A stretch of DNA of 51,345 nucleotides from Halioglobus sp. GTDB taxonomy: Bacteria; Pseudomonadota; Gammaproteobacteria; Pseudomonadales; Halieaceae. The stretch lies in contig JAPKAY010000026.1 of the NCBI GenBank assembly GCA_028825045.1, positions 1-51,345 on the forward strand, read 5' to 3'. The notes beneath the pieces are model-generated. The model searched no databases. It saw only the letters and a list, made by a program, of their open reading frames with translations, and was not told the origin of the DNA. Both the position numbers and the translations under genes were made by a program. Below, piece by piece: positions 42,147 to 50,758 of the stretch. Within the stretch, counting starts at the first letter, position 1. Each line of letters opens with the position of its first letter.

Positions 42147-43037
42147 TTAGGTGTGATTGATTGCGTGGACATAACTTCGAATGGAAGCCCAGGCCCGTGT
42201 TGCCTCGGGCACACCAGCAGTCACCAGTCCGTGCCACCCCTGAATCATCCCCGGCCAGCTTTCCACAGTGACATTAACCCCTTCGCGCAGTGCATTGTTG
42301 GCAAGTGTAATGGCGCCCTCGCGCACCGTATCAAACTGGCCGATTTGCAGGTAAAGGGGAGGCAGGCCGTGTAAATCGGCATTAGCGACAGAGACCCGAG
42401 GGTCTTCAGGCGCCAGCTGCCCCCCAAGGTAGTCCTGCGCACGATTGCGCACCCACTGGGGGGTTAGAAACGGATCGTTGCCCTCCACCGGTTCGCCCGA
42501 CACCGCCAGGTCGAACCACCCTGTCAGGGATACGAAACAAGCAGGTAGCGGCAGTAAGTTGTCGCGCAATCGCAGAAGCAGACCCACAGCGAGACTACCA
42601 CCACAGGATTCTCCCATCACTACAATGCTGGAGGGGTCTATTCCCGTTTCTAATAGACCACAGTAGGCGTTAAAACAATCATCATGGGCTGCCGGATAGA
42701 GGTGCTCTGGCGCGAGACGATAATCGGGCATCACCACCCGCATTAGCGTCTGCCGTGCGATGATTTCCGCATAGAAATGGTACTCATTCAAAGGGGTGGA
42801 TACAAAAGCCCCACCATGACAGTGAAAGGCGGTCCAGCGGTGTTCCTGTTCTTTGATATGGTAATCGCCGCAGCGAACACCCCCAATTTCCCTGATTTCT
42901 ACTGCAAGGTCAGCGCCAGTCGGATGGCCGTGGAAGGGTGCAAACATTCTGCGCACCGCTGCGAAATTAGCTTTGGGGTCGGCAAAATCTGGTGGCACCA
43001 GTTTAATGATGGCCTGGAGTTCTTTGCTGGTGGTCAC
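42147..43037 (-). CDS. Alpha/beta hydrolase, hormone-sensitive-lipase type
   Basis: A 296-residue esterase/lipase of the HSL branch. The oxyanion HCHGGAF (72-78) matches the HGG motif, PDYRLAPEH is the following loop, and the nucleophile Ser144 is in GESCGG; the Asp in GQFDTVRE and His in QGWHGL complete the triad. It hydrolyses short acyl esters. The start codon is GTG at 43037, which overlaps the stop TGA of the small upstream ORF (GTGA), so translation may be coupled. Confidence 0.85.
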   Translation of the reverse strand: MTTSKELQAIIKLVPPDFADPKANFAAVRRMFAPFHGHPTGADLAVEIREIGGVRCGDYHIKEQEHRWTAFHCHGGAFVSTPLNEYHFYAEIIARQTLMRVVMPDYRLAPEHLYPAAHDDCFNAYCGLLETGIDPSSIVVMGESCGGSLAVGLLLRLRDNLLPLPACFVSLTGWFDLAVSGEPVEGNDPFLTPQWVRNRAQDYLGGQLAPEDPRVSVANADLHGLPPLYLQIGQFDTVREGAITLANNALREGVNVTVESWPGMIQGWHGLVTAGVPEATRAWASIRSYVHAINHT

Positions 43038-43228
43038 CTCGGTTCCTCGTTGTCAATACTGGGCGCGCTCTCCGCCATGGTGAAGATTACGCCCGTAAAG
43101 AAGCATAATGCACCTACGAGTGTGCCCCATAAGGACAAGGATATCAGCATCGCGTGTGTCTCTGGCTGGCGAATGATAGTGCGATTAGAGCCGAGGAGGC
43201 CATAAAGGTCACGCAGCCCAAATAGCAC
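43034..43228 (-). CDS. Possible small membrane protein coupled to the esterase
   Basis: A 64-residue frame beginning with GTG at 43228. It includes one hydrophobic helix (LISLSLWGTLVGALCFFTGVIF, about 28-49) and a soluble C-terminus. Its stop overlaps the GTG of the HSL-type gene in a GTGA. I do not recognise a family. The overlap favours a real gene, but the start is weak. Confidence 0.35.
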   Translation of the reverse strand: MLFGLRDLYGLLGSNRTIIRQPETHAMLISLSLWGTLVGALCFFTGVIFTMAESAPSIDNEEPR

Positions 43229-43347
43229 ATGGCTTCGTGCTGGCCGCGGCGCATCGTTCGATGTTCTAATGAAGTATGGGGATCATGAGTGATTGCCGCA
43301 ACAACTTGGCGGACTATTCATCGGCACCGTAGAATAGTGCGGGCACA

Positions 43348-44154
43348 TTGTTTAAATGGAATATCCTGATATTGAACCTGGCTACCGACGAAGTACATAT
43401 TTGGTTAACCCAGATTTCTCAGGTTCCGAGGTCGGCGCTGGACGCTTGTTATCAGATGATGAGCGCGACAGAGCGGACCCGTAATCAGGGTTATAGAATC
43501 AAGCCAATGCGGGATGCAGATGCCATTACCCGCGCGTTACAGCGTACAACCCTGTCGCAATACGGAAACTATCCGCCCTCACAGTGGGCGTTTTCCAAGG
43601 AGAAGGGCGGCAAGCCGGTTATTGCTAGTCCGCAGACAAGTCTGTGTTTTAATCTTAGTCATAGTCGGGAATGGGTGGTGTGTGCGGTAGCGCAATCGGC
43701 ATCTGTCGGTATTGACGTTGAAAATTGCCATCGCAAGAGTTCGGTCCAGGCGTTGGCGAAGCGATACTTCTCTAATCGGGAATACCTGGATTTGATCAGT
43801 CTGCCCGACAAACTTCAAAAAAATCGCTTCTTTGATTACTGGACTTTGAAAGAGTCCTACATCAAGGCTAGAGGTGAAGGAATAGCGCTGGGGTTGAACA
43901 AGTTCAGCTTTGAACTCAGTACGGACGGGTTAATTGGCTTCAGTTGCGATGACGAGTTGCAGGACGATCCCGCGCGGTGGTGTTTCATGCAGTCGTCAAA
44001 TCAGGGCGATCATCGAATGGCGTTAGCGATAAAGCCGACGGAATTGTGTGGCGCATTAAAGGTGCGCTATTTCCTTACCATACCGCAGCATAGCGTTGAA
44101 AGTTACACAGGACCCCTCCGGCTCCAGGCCCACAGTGCTAGCCCCAACTTTTAG
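43348..44154 (+). CDS. 4'-phosphopantetheinyl transferase (Sfp type)
   Basis: A 268-residue Sfp-type transferase, longer than the ~220-residue family core mainly because of its tail. Signature blocks are GKPVI, FNLSHS (101-106), GIDVE (121-125, magnesium ligands) and WTLKESYIKARGEG (165-178). It transfers 4'-phosphopantetheine from CoA to a carrier protein of fatty-acid, polyketide, siderophore or lysine-type pathways. No carrier-protein gene is near. The start is TTG at 43348; a later TTG at 43372 is possible. Confidence 0.85.
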   Translation: MFKWNILILNLATDEVHIWLTQISQVPRSALDACYQMMSATERTRNQGYRIKPMRDADAITRALQRTTLSQYGNYPPSQWAFSKEKGGKPVIASPQTSLCFNLSHSREWVVCAVAQSASVGIDVENCHRKSSVQALAKRYFSNREYLDLISLPDKLQKNRFFDYWTLKESYIKARGEGIALGLNKFSFELSTDGLIGFSCDDELQDDPARWCFMQSSNQGDHRMALAIKPTELCGALKVRYFLTIPQHSVESYTGPLRLQAHSASPNF

Positions 44155-44200
44155 CTTATAGCCCTCCATGCCCTTTTGTTCAGGGTACCGAAAATTTGGG

Positions 44201-44229
44201 AAAGCTCCACGCGTAAGGGCTTTTTTTTT
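44201..44229 (+). terminator. Intrinsic terminator after the phosphopantetheinyl transferase gene
   Basis: AAAGC-T-CC pairs with GG-GCTTT across an ACGCGTAA loop, a 7-bp stem with one bulged T, followed directly by nine T. It lies about 50 bases beyond the transferase stop. This is the clearest rho-independent terminator in the window. Confidence 0.65.
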
Positions 44230-44275
44230 GTCGCGCAATACTCAGGGCTGGCTGCAACTTCTAGAGATATCTTAC

Positions 44276-44578
44276 CTATTCCAGGAATCGCTTTAGCTTC
44301 TGCTCGAGGCATCGATGCTCTCTCTCGAGAGACTCGTTCCGTTGTAGCAACTCAATGATCATGGCAACCGCGACCCAGTCGATCTCCAGTTGAGAATGCA
44401 GGCGGACAGCCTTGCGTAGCCAGTGGACAGTGTTGGTATCAAAAACCCAGTCCGGCGCGTTTTTCCCTGAAAGTGGCTCCGCAATTCCATGATCCACCAC
44501 CTCAAGGATGATGTACTCGCTGAGTTCTTCGTACTGGCAAAGTTCATGAAACGAAATGCTGACGATCAAATCCGTCAT
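44276..44578 (-). CDS. cbpM: CbpM chaperone modulator
   Basis: A 100-residue CbpM-family protein. The [25 protein letters not shown] segment and the helix [14 protein letters not shown] agree with CbpM, which binds the J domain of CbpA and limits its stimulation of DnaK. It overlaps the end of cbpA by four bases (ATGA), showing translational coupling. Confidence 0.85.
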   Translation of the reverse strand: MTDLIVSISFHELCQYEELSEYIILEVVDHGIAEPLSGKNAPDWVFDTNTVHWLRKAVRLHSQLEIDWVAVAMIIELLQRNESLEREHRCLEQKLKRFLE

Positions 44579-45531
44579 GACGCGTTCCCCCAGTTTTCTC
44601 GTGGATCAAAGTCTGCTTTATCCGCCAGCGACCGCCATAGTTCCTGAACTTCATCACTCGTCTTCACAGGCATGACCACTTTCAGTAGTGCATATAAATC
44701 ACCGCTTCCGGTCTTCGTTGGCAGGCCTTTTCCCTTGATTCGCAGACGTTGCCCGGGCTGGCTATTGGGCGCAATGGTCAAGTTTATCTTCCCGGATAAG
44801 GTGGGCACCGTAATCTTTGTTCCCAACGCCGCCTCCCAGGGTGCCAACGGCACAGTAACGACAAGATTGTGTGCTTCAATGTCAAACAGAGGATGTGGAA
44901 CGAGGCGAATGTGCAGATAAAGGTCACCATTGGGCCCCTCGCCCTGACCGGCTCCTCCCTGGCCTCTAAGACGAATTCTTTCGCCGTCCTTAACACCAGC
45001 GGGTATTTTCACATCGAGACTCTTTTTAGTCTCTATGACCTGCCCATTTTTAAATACTGGGATTCTGTATTCGACGCGCTTCGATGTTTCCGCAAGAGTC
45101 TCCTCTAATAACACGGGCATTTCGAGTTCTGCGTCTTGCCCGCGCACGCCGGAACGCTGCTTGCGCCCCCCTCCGGCGCCGCCAGTGAACATGGAATTGA
45201 AGAAGTCGGAATAGTCACCCCCGAAATGCGAAGACTCCGCGGTTCCGGCCCCACTGCTTCCTTGCCAGCCAGGGGGTGGCTCAAAGCCGCCACCCTTTGC
45301 CCCGCCGTACTGACGAAGCTCGTCGTACTCTGCCCTGCGCTCTGTAGCTTTTAGCACCTCATAGGCTTCGGCGGCTTCTTTGAACTTGTCTTCGGCGCCC
45401 TCGTCGGAATTCATATCTGGATGGTATTTGCGCGCCAATTTTCGGTAAGCAGTTTTGATTGCTTTAGTGTCTGAATCGGGTGTAACGCCGAGAATGTCGT
45501 AGTAGTCCTTGAAATCCATACTCGCGTCCAT
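44575..45531 (-). CDS. cbpA: CbpA, curved-DNA-binding DnaJ-class co-chaperone
   Basis: A 318-residue DnaJ-type protein: J domain with HPD at 37-39, a Gly/Ser-rich linker ([10 protein letters not shown]...), and two beta-sandwich domains (from [14 protein letters not shown] and from [16 protein letters not shown]) without a zinc-finger domain, as in CbpA. It stimulates DnaK, binds DNA, and in enterobacteria associates with stationary-phase nucleoid. Alternative start: ATG at 45519. It ends over the beginning of cbpM. I could not find a clear heat-shock promoter upstream. Confidence 0.9.
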   Translation of the reverse strand: MDASMDFKDYYDILGVTPDSDTKAIKTAYRKLARKYHPDMNSDEGAEDKFKEAAEAYEVLKATERRAEYDELRQYGGAKGGGFEPPPGWQGSSGAGTAESSHFGGDYSDFFNSMFTGGAGGGRKQRSGVRGQDAELEMPVLLEETLAETSKRVEYRIPVFKNGQVIETKKSLDVKIPAGVKDGERIRLRGQGGAGQGEGPNGDLYLHIRLVPHPLFDIEAHNLVVTVPLAPWEAALGTKITVPTLSGKINLTIAPNSQPGQRLRIKGKGLPTKTGSGDLYALLKVVMPVKTSDEVQELWRSLADKADFDPRENWGNAS

Positions 45532-45837
45532 CAGCTAAGCTATAGGGTGGTTACGACCGTCAGGTATGTTCACCTGCGGTATTCCTGGTATTCTAGTAGC
45601 TTCACACGGGTTTTGTTATCTGTATCTTCATTAGCGCCCTTATTCCCCCTCGCTCCACTGCGTTTAAATTGCAAACCGACCTGATATCGAGTTTCTCCTA
45701 AGAAAATTTGCGGTATGCAACGCTAAACCAGAGACATCGTTGGGCACAGATTATTTGGCAGAAGTTCGCATCGATTACTACTGTGGTAGTCTGCCATTGA
45801 CTGTTTTTACTGCCAATAATAAGTAGTGGAAGTTTCC
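45532..45837. other. Divergent upstream region of cbpA and the P450 gene
   Basis: About 306 bases without a gene. It contains a small inverted repeat (CAGGT-N6-ACCTG near 45560) and candidate -35/-10 pairs of modest quality ahead of each gene. I see no RNA gene or long ORF. Both flanking genes are probably driven from here. Confidence 0.5.
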
Positions 45838-47091
45838 ATGACCGAAAAATGCCCCTTCCAGTTCGACCTTATGAATCCCATGACGCACAGCAAAAGTTTG
45901 CCGTTTGAGTCATTTGCGACGCTGCGTGAGCAGTGTCCGGTTTCCTACCAATCAGGGGCTGCAGAATTTGGCGGCGATTTCTGGGCAATTACCAAGCGTG
46001 AAGATCTGGATTTTATCTCCAAGAATCCCGACAAGTTTTCTTCAAGCGTCAATCTGGCTCACCCTCAGCCTGGCGGTAGCGACCCTGAGTCGATGGAGAT
46101 TATGCGGCAGCTGATTATCAACATGGATCCGCCAAGACATATCAAGTATCGCCGGGTGGTGCGTAATGCTTTTACTGGTAAAGCCGTTGATGCGCTGGAG
46201 CCGCTGATGCGGGAATTTGCTCGGGACATCATCGACAAAGTGGTGGCCAGGGGGGAGTGCGAGTTTGTGTCTGAAGTATCTGCGGAGATGCCGTTATTCG
46301 TAATCTGTGCGTTGATGGAAATGCCGGCTGAAAAACGTCAGACCTTCGCCAGCCTGGTCGACATTATGATAGGCATGGATGACCCTGAACTGGATGTCTC
46401 CGCAGAGGATGGCCAGCTTGCCGCTGCCCAGATATTTGAAATCGCCATGGAGCTAGCGGTCAGCCACAAAGCCAACCCCAAGGGCGGAACAGTCATTGAT
46501 GCTCTGCTAAACGGGGTGGTTGAAGGGGAAAGCTTGGATGAGTTTGAGTTTTGTACCTTTTTCCTGATACTCATTGCCGGCGCCGTTGAAACGACTCGTA
46601 CTGCAACCAGTCAAGGCATGAGGCTTCTGATCGAGCATCCGGAACAACATCAAATACTTATCGACAATCCAGCACTGATTCCGGATGCAGTTGAAGAGAT
46701 GCTGCGATTCTACCCATCCTTCATTCATATGCAGCGGACGGCGACGGGGGATGTCACCGTTGGTGGGATGGAAATTAAGAAGGGCGACCTGGTGAAGCTG
46801 TTCTACCCTGCCGTGAATCACGACCCCGACCTCTTTGGCGACGATGCGGAAGTCTTCGATGTTACCCGCTCACAGCGCATGGCTGATTTGAAAAACCAGC
46901 ACCGAACGTTCGGGGTGGGGCAACATTTTTGTATTGGTTCCCATCTGGCGCGCAAGGAGCTGTGTGTTATGTTTGAAGAAATTATCCCGCGGTTACGCAA
47001 CCCTCGATTAGTTGGCTCAACGCACAATTTGGTTTCAAATTTTATTCCCGGTATAAAAAAAATGAATATCGCATTTGATGCTGGAAAGTAA
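45838..47091 (+). CDS. Cytochrome P450, CYP125/CYP142-like class
   Basis: A 417-residue bacterial P450. The I-helix oxygen-binding motif is AGAVETT (247-253), the K-helix ExxR is at 287-290, and the haem-binding loop FGVGQHFCIG has the thiolate Cys365. The general pattern (RVVRNAFTGKAV, NMDPPRHIKYRR) recalls the steroid and cholesterol C-27 hydroxylase-like family of mycobacteria and sponge-associated proteobacteria. It needs a ferredoxin and reductase not present in the window. The ATG at 45838 has GGAAG six bases before it; a GTG at 45826 is the alternative. Confidence 0.85.
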   Translation: MTEKCPFQFDLMNPMTHSKSLPFESFATLREQCPVSYQSGAAEFGGDFWAITKREDLDFISKNPDKFSSSVNLAHPQPGGSDPESMEIMRQLIINMDPPRHIKYRRVVRNAFTGKAVDALEPLMREFARDIIDKVVARGECEFVSEVSAEMPLFVICALMEMPAEKRQTFASLVDIMIGMDDPELDVSAEDGQLAAAQIFEIAMELAVSHKANPKGGTVIDALLNGVVEGESLDEFEFCTFFLILIAGAVETTRTATSQGMRLLIEHPEQHQILIDNPALIPDAVEEMLRFYPSFIHMQRTATGDVTVGGMEIKKGDLVKLFYPAVNHDPDLFGDDAEVFDVTRSQRMADLKNQHRTFGVGQHFCIGSHLARKELCVMFEEIIPRLRNPRLVGSTHNLVSNFIPGIKKMNIAFDAGK

Positions 47092-47176
47092 GCGTGACGA
47101 CTCGGAAAAGTAATCCATACGCTCTGCTTACTGAAGCAGTTAAACCCTGACCGTAATCTGAGAAAGGTACGACTTT

Positions 47177-47575
47177 ATGTTACAGAAATTTATTTGGTGG
47201 ACTGGTTTGTCCGACTTTCTGGTCGGGGCCGGCACCTGGGCCGGTGCGATTGCAATTGCCATGGCGGCCGAACCGGTGAAGGGGCAATTAGTCCCGCTGA
47301 TTACACTGGGGACGTTTTTGATGATGGCGGCCGCTCTGCTGATGTGGGCTTCCCATGATATGGTGAATCGTGCGCCGGTATTTTTCTGGCAGGGACTAGT
47401 AAGGTTATCGGCGATATCTGCTGTCATTTATGCCGTTCCGAATGAACTTGCTGAAACCTGGGAGTACGCTCTTTTGGCGATCGATGGGCCTATTGGTTTA
47501 GTGTATGTTTTTGGTGCCATGAAGGTTACCGGTTGTTCATTTGGTCAATTGCTTGCGTGTAAGACCATGCCCTAG
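47177..47575 (+). CDS. Small integral membrane protein, unknown
   Basis: A 132-residue protein with about four transmembrane helices (WTGLSDFLVGAGTWAGAIAIAM, LITLGTFLMMAAALLMWA, GLVRLSAISAVIYAV, GPIGLVYVFGAM). GAAAGG lies ten bases before the ATG. No family recognised; it might be a sterol- or quinone-related membrane protein but that is only guessed from the neighbour P450, 85 bases upstream. Confidence 0.55.
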   Translation: MLQKFIWWTGLSDFLVGAGTWAGAIAIAMAAEPVKGQLVPLITLGTFLMMAAALLMWASHDMVNRAPVFFWQGLVRLSAISAVIYAVPNELAETWEYALLAIDGPIGLVYVFGAMKVTGCSFGQLLACKTMP

Positions 47576-47609
47576 TGAGTGGCAGACTGCGACGAAAATA
47601 CGGCGCAGC

Positions 47610-48674
47610 CTAAATCCATCCTTTTCTTCTAAAGTAATAGAGTAGTCCCGCCGTGGTAGAAATAAAAACCCCCCAAATGGCAGGATATCCCCACGCCCAC
47701 TTTAGCTCCGGCATGTGTTCAAAATTCATACCATAGATGCCCGCTATAAAGGTGAGAGGAATGAAGACAGAGGCAAATATCGTGAGCACTTTCATAACCT
47801 CATTCAGTCTTCCGCTAATGCTGGACAGGTAGATTTCAAGCAGACTGGAAAGAATATCCCGGTGTATTTCAATCGATTCGATAATGCGTAAGACATGGTC
47901 GTGCACGTCCCTGAGATAAATAACCGTATGCTCATGAATCAACGCTGATTCACTTCGCAACAACCCCGCCGTCATATCTCTGATGGGCGCCAGGTAGCGG
48001 CGCATTCTAATGACTTCCATTTTTAGCTCGTGAATTCTCGCCGGTAGCGTAGGATTTGAATCTGTAAATATCTCGGCTTCGAGAGAGACCAATGTTTCAT
48101 CTAGCTGATCCAAAATCTCGAAGTTTTGATCAATGATAGTGTCGAGAATGGCATACATGAGAAAATCGGGGCCGGCGCTGCGAGCGCGTCCGTGGCTTTT
48201 CTCAAGGCGCTTTAGCACCGGGTTCAATAAAGGGTCGGTTTTCTCCCTAAATGTAAAGATGATGTTGTCCAGAAGCAGCATGCTGACCTGTTCATAGTTT
48301 ACCGAGAAGTTATCCTGGTTCGGCATTAGACACTTCAACACTACAAACAGATAATGTTCATTTTCTTCCAGCTTTGGCCGCTGATGTGTGTTGAGTATGT
48401 CTTCCAAGACGAGAGAATGAATGCCAAATCGCTCGCCAATTTTTTCAATAACGCTCGCGTCAGACAAGCCTTCAACAATTACCCATGTGATCGTTTCCTT
48501 GTTGCGATAGGCAGTAATTTCATCCGGAGACACTACCGAATGTTGTTCGTAGTGATTTTGGTTGTAGCTAACGACAGTTAAACGAGTGACAGATTCATGA
48601 ACGTCGCCCACATGAACGAGTGAGCCAGGACCCAGTCCTGTTTTCCCTGACGGGTATTTTAGTGAGTTGGACAT
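47610..48674 (-). CDS. corA: Magnesium transporter CorA
   Basis: A 354-residue CorA. The large cytoplasmic alpha/beta funnel is followed by two C-terminal helices with GMN at 315-317, the selectivity signature of Mg2+ (and Co2+/Ni2+) uptake. The C-terminal RRKGWI basic tail is typical. Its usual length and single-gene organisation are ordinary. It is transcribed after, and toward the same side as, the metalloprotease gene upstream (97-base gap). Confidence 0.9.
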   Translation of the reverse strand: MSNSLKYPSGKTGLGPGSLVHVGDVHESVTRLTVVSYNQNHYEQHSVVSPDEITAYRNKETITWVIVEGLSDASVIEKIGERFGIHSLVLEDILNTHQRPKLEENEHYLFVVLKCLMPNQDNFSVNYEQVSMLLLDNIIFTFREKTDPLLNPVLKRLEKSHGRARSAGPDFLMYAILDTIIDQNFEILDQLDETLVSLEAEIFTDSNPTLPARIHELKMEVIRMRRYLAPIRDMTAGLLRSESALIHEHTVIYLRDVHDHVLRIIESIEIHRDILSSLLEIYLSSISGRLNEVMKVLTIFASVFIPLTFIAGIYGMNFEHMPELKWAWGYPAIWGVFISTTAGLLYYFRRKGWI

Positions 48675-48771
48675 TACAATTTCCTCATTCTGCCAAGTTG
48701 CATTCTAATCAGCGAATTACTAAGTCGTAAGCACTGCTCGTGCAGGCAGAGAATACGAAATCAGGAATGTC

Positions 48772-50094
48772 TTAAGGACAGCCTGTCAGCGATCTTGCTG
48801 ATCCGCCAATGAGTTTTTTAGCTGCGTCGCGGAACGCGGCGTTGGAAACGGGCTGGTCGAGTTTCAGCAGTTCTTGCACTAAAGTGTCGAGGGAGGCTCG
48901 GTTGTGAGTAGCGGCGCGGATCTCTTCGTCAAGTGACCGCATTATTATCGTGGAGCGTGCAGTTTGTTTTTCTTGGGATCGATTTGTCGCTGAGCACTGG
49001 GTCTGTGCACTCCATTGTGCAAGTTTAGCAAAGGCCTCATTGTAGCGAAATTCTGAAATGCCGCCCGAACGCAATAGCAGTGTCAGGCTGTAGTATTCTG
49101 CGAGGCCCTCTATGATCCAGTCCGCACCCGTCGATCCATGCATACGACTCCCTACGTGAAAGAGTTCGTGCAGCATCGGACTGGTGCGATTACCGCTTAT
49201 CAGCGGTCGGTAACTGTGTAGGTACAGCGACCCCACACCCGATAGACCGCCCCGCCACATATCTTTGGCCCCACTGACAATCAGCAGACGCTGTGGAAAA
49301 TTCGGAAATACGTCGACCAGTGCAGGCAGTGTCCAACGCAAAAAAGCCAAAATGTCATTGGCGTGCAAATTGGTGCCCAGAGGGCTAGCCACACTGATGT
49401 GGCGCCCACTCCAGTTTTCGCGACGTACTGCCAGTTCGCCAGCTAGCAACCACCCAAGTGGTTTGTCGAACTGCCGATGCGGGTCGCTGATACTAACCTC
49501 CTGTCCCGCAATCTCGCCATAGGGCGTTTCTATCCGCCATCCTTCGGGTGCCGTTAATTGAAGGGTTGTGTTTGCGTAGGCGCCCTTCACGGTGCGGGCG
49601 GTTGCGCGCGGGAACAGTTCGTCCAGCTTTAGTAGCGCCCATGTGTCGGTGATGCGCGCATCTGCAAGCCCATTTGACCTGCGGTGGTCGATGATGAAGT
49701 CAAAATTCAATACCCCGCCATTTTGCTTGGGCCTCCAGGTGACCCGATCGCCGATAGTGTCGACGGTGGAAGAAAAAGTGCGAATATTCAGGTAGCGTTC
49801 GTCGGGCATGATGAACTCTATGCTGCGAACCAATTGACTCGATTGATCCAAAGTCATGCTGACATGCGCATGACCAGAATTGGGGTCCAGACTTGCCTGG
49901 AAACTGACATGGTAAGCCTTGCTGGTATCGGGGCCCTGAAATGCTGAAGCGCATGCAATGCTTCCCAATAGAAGCGTAGCGTAAAAGAACGTTCTGATTA
50001 TCAAAAGCAATTGGCCGGGTAATTTTGAGGGCCCGATTGCGTTTGGTCGTAAGCGCGCCGACTGATTATTGACAAGTATGTGCTTCATGCCCAT
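48772..50094 (-). CDS. M1/M61-like metalloprotease, exported
   Basis: A 440-residue protein with an N-terminal membrane/signal segment (about 28-50, cleavage near ACASA). HELFH (309-313) and the downstream EGLAEYY (Glu333, 20 residues on) form the zinc site of gluzincins (HExxH...E), so it is a peptidase of the M1/M61 type. The first ~250 residues are beta-rich. Substrate unknown; the export signal places it in the periplasm or at the surface. No companion inhibitor is seen. Confidence 0.7.
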   Translation of the reverse strand: MGMKHILVNNQSARLRPNAIGPSKLPGQLLLIIRTFFYATLLLGSIACASAFQGPDTSKAYHVSFQASLDPNSGHAHVSMTLDQSSQLVRSIEFIMPDERYLNIRTFSSTVDTIGDRVTWRPKQNGGVLNFDFIIDHRRSNGLADARITDTWALLKLDELFPRATARTVKGAYANTTLQLTAPEGWRIETPYGEIAGQEVSISDPHRQFDKPLGWLLAGELAVRRENWSGRHISVASPLGTNLHANDILAFLRWTLPALVDVFPNFPQRLLIVSGAKDMWRGGLSGVGSLYLHSYRPLISGNRTSPMLHELFHVGSRMHGSTGADWIIEGLAEYYSLTLLLRSGGISEFRYNEAFAKLAQWSAQTQCSATNRSQEKQTARSTIIMRSLDEEIRAATHNRASLDTLVQELLKLDQPVSNAAFRDAAKKLIGGSARSLTGCP

Positions 50095-50388
50095 CCGGTT
50101 ATGCGATGTGTGATGAGAGTTAGTGCAAGAATCGTGCTCTAAACAGGAATTTTCCGCAAGGAAACTACGGCAGTAAAGTTCTACCCGGGTTTCTCATGAC
50201 TTGCCGGCTGGTGGTGCGATAATCCTTGTGGGCCATTCCCGGGCGATGACGCAGTATCATCGTACTTGTTGCTTTAATTGTGCAGGCGAATGCATGAGAC
50301 TCTGCGCGTTTGGGCAGCCTAATGCGCCGCGGATTGCTAATGTTAGGGCGCAAAAAGTGCTTATGTGTATTGATTTATAAGGAAAAAT

Positions 50389-50465
50389 TGGCGCGCCCGG
50401 AGAGATTCGAACTCCCGACCAACTGGTTCGAAGCCAGTTACTCTATCCAGCTGAGCTACGGGCGC
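50389..50465 (-). tRNA. tRNA-Arg (anticodon TCG)
   Basis: A complete 77-base cloverleaf with an encoded CCA: acceptor GCGCCCG/CGGGCGC, D arm GCTCAGCTGGATAGAGT, anticodon stem ACTGG/CCAGT with loop CTTCGAA (anticodon TCG), and T loop TTCGAAT. It reads CGA codons and perhaps other CGN. Confidence 0.95.
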
Positions 50466-50478
50466 GTGAGAAGAAGGG

Positions 50479-50506
50479 ATTATATAGACTATTGGGTTTT
50501 GCGAAA
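50479..50506 (-). promoter_or_regulatory. Possible promoter of tRNA-Arg
   Basis: TATAAT at 50479-50484 (minus strand) lies 13 bases before the tRNA, with a weak -35 (TTTCGC) 16 bases further upstream. Position fits transcription initiation just ahead of the tRNA. Confidence 0.4.
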
Positions 50507-50758
50507 GAGCTGATTTAGTCTGGTGGCACCGCGAAGACAGGCGAACTTTTTCGTTCGAAGTCCGGTATGAGCATAGTGAGCTTCAATTTTATTCGAAACA
50601 GATGCCTGGCTAAGCCGATGATGTTTGATGGTTGGCCTATTCCCGTTGATCTTGCTGCACTACGGGGATGGTCAGCTGCGATTATTCGACTACACTGGGA
50701 CAAGCCGTATGGTATGCGGAGTATTATCCTCAAACGAAAAAGCTAGGAGATATGAATT

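Noticed and set aside
44575..45531. Possible heat-shock promoter upstream of cbpA
   Set aside because: No pair of boxes close to the sigma-32 consensus could be found by eye in 45532-45825.
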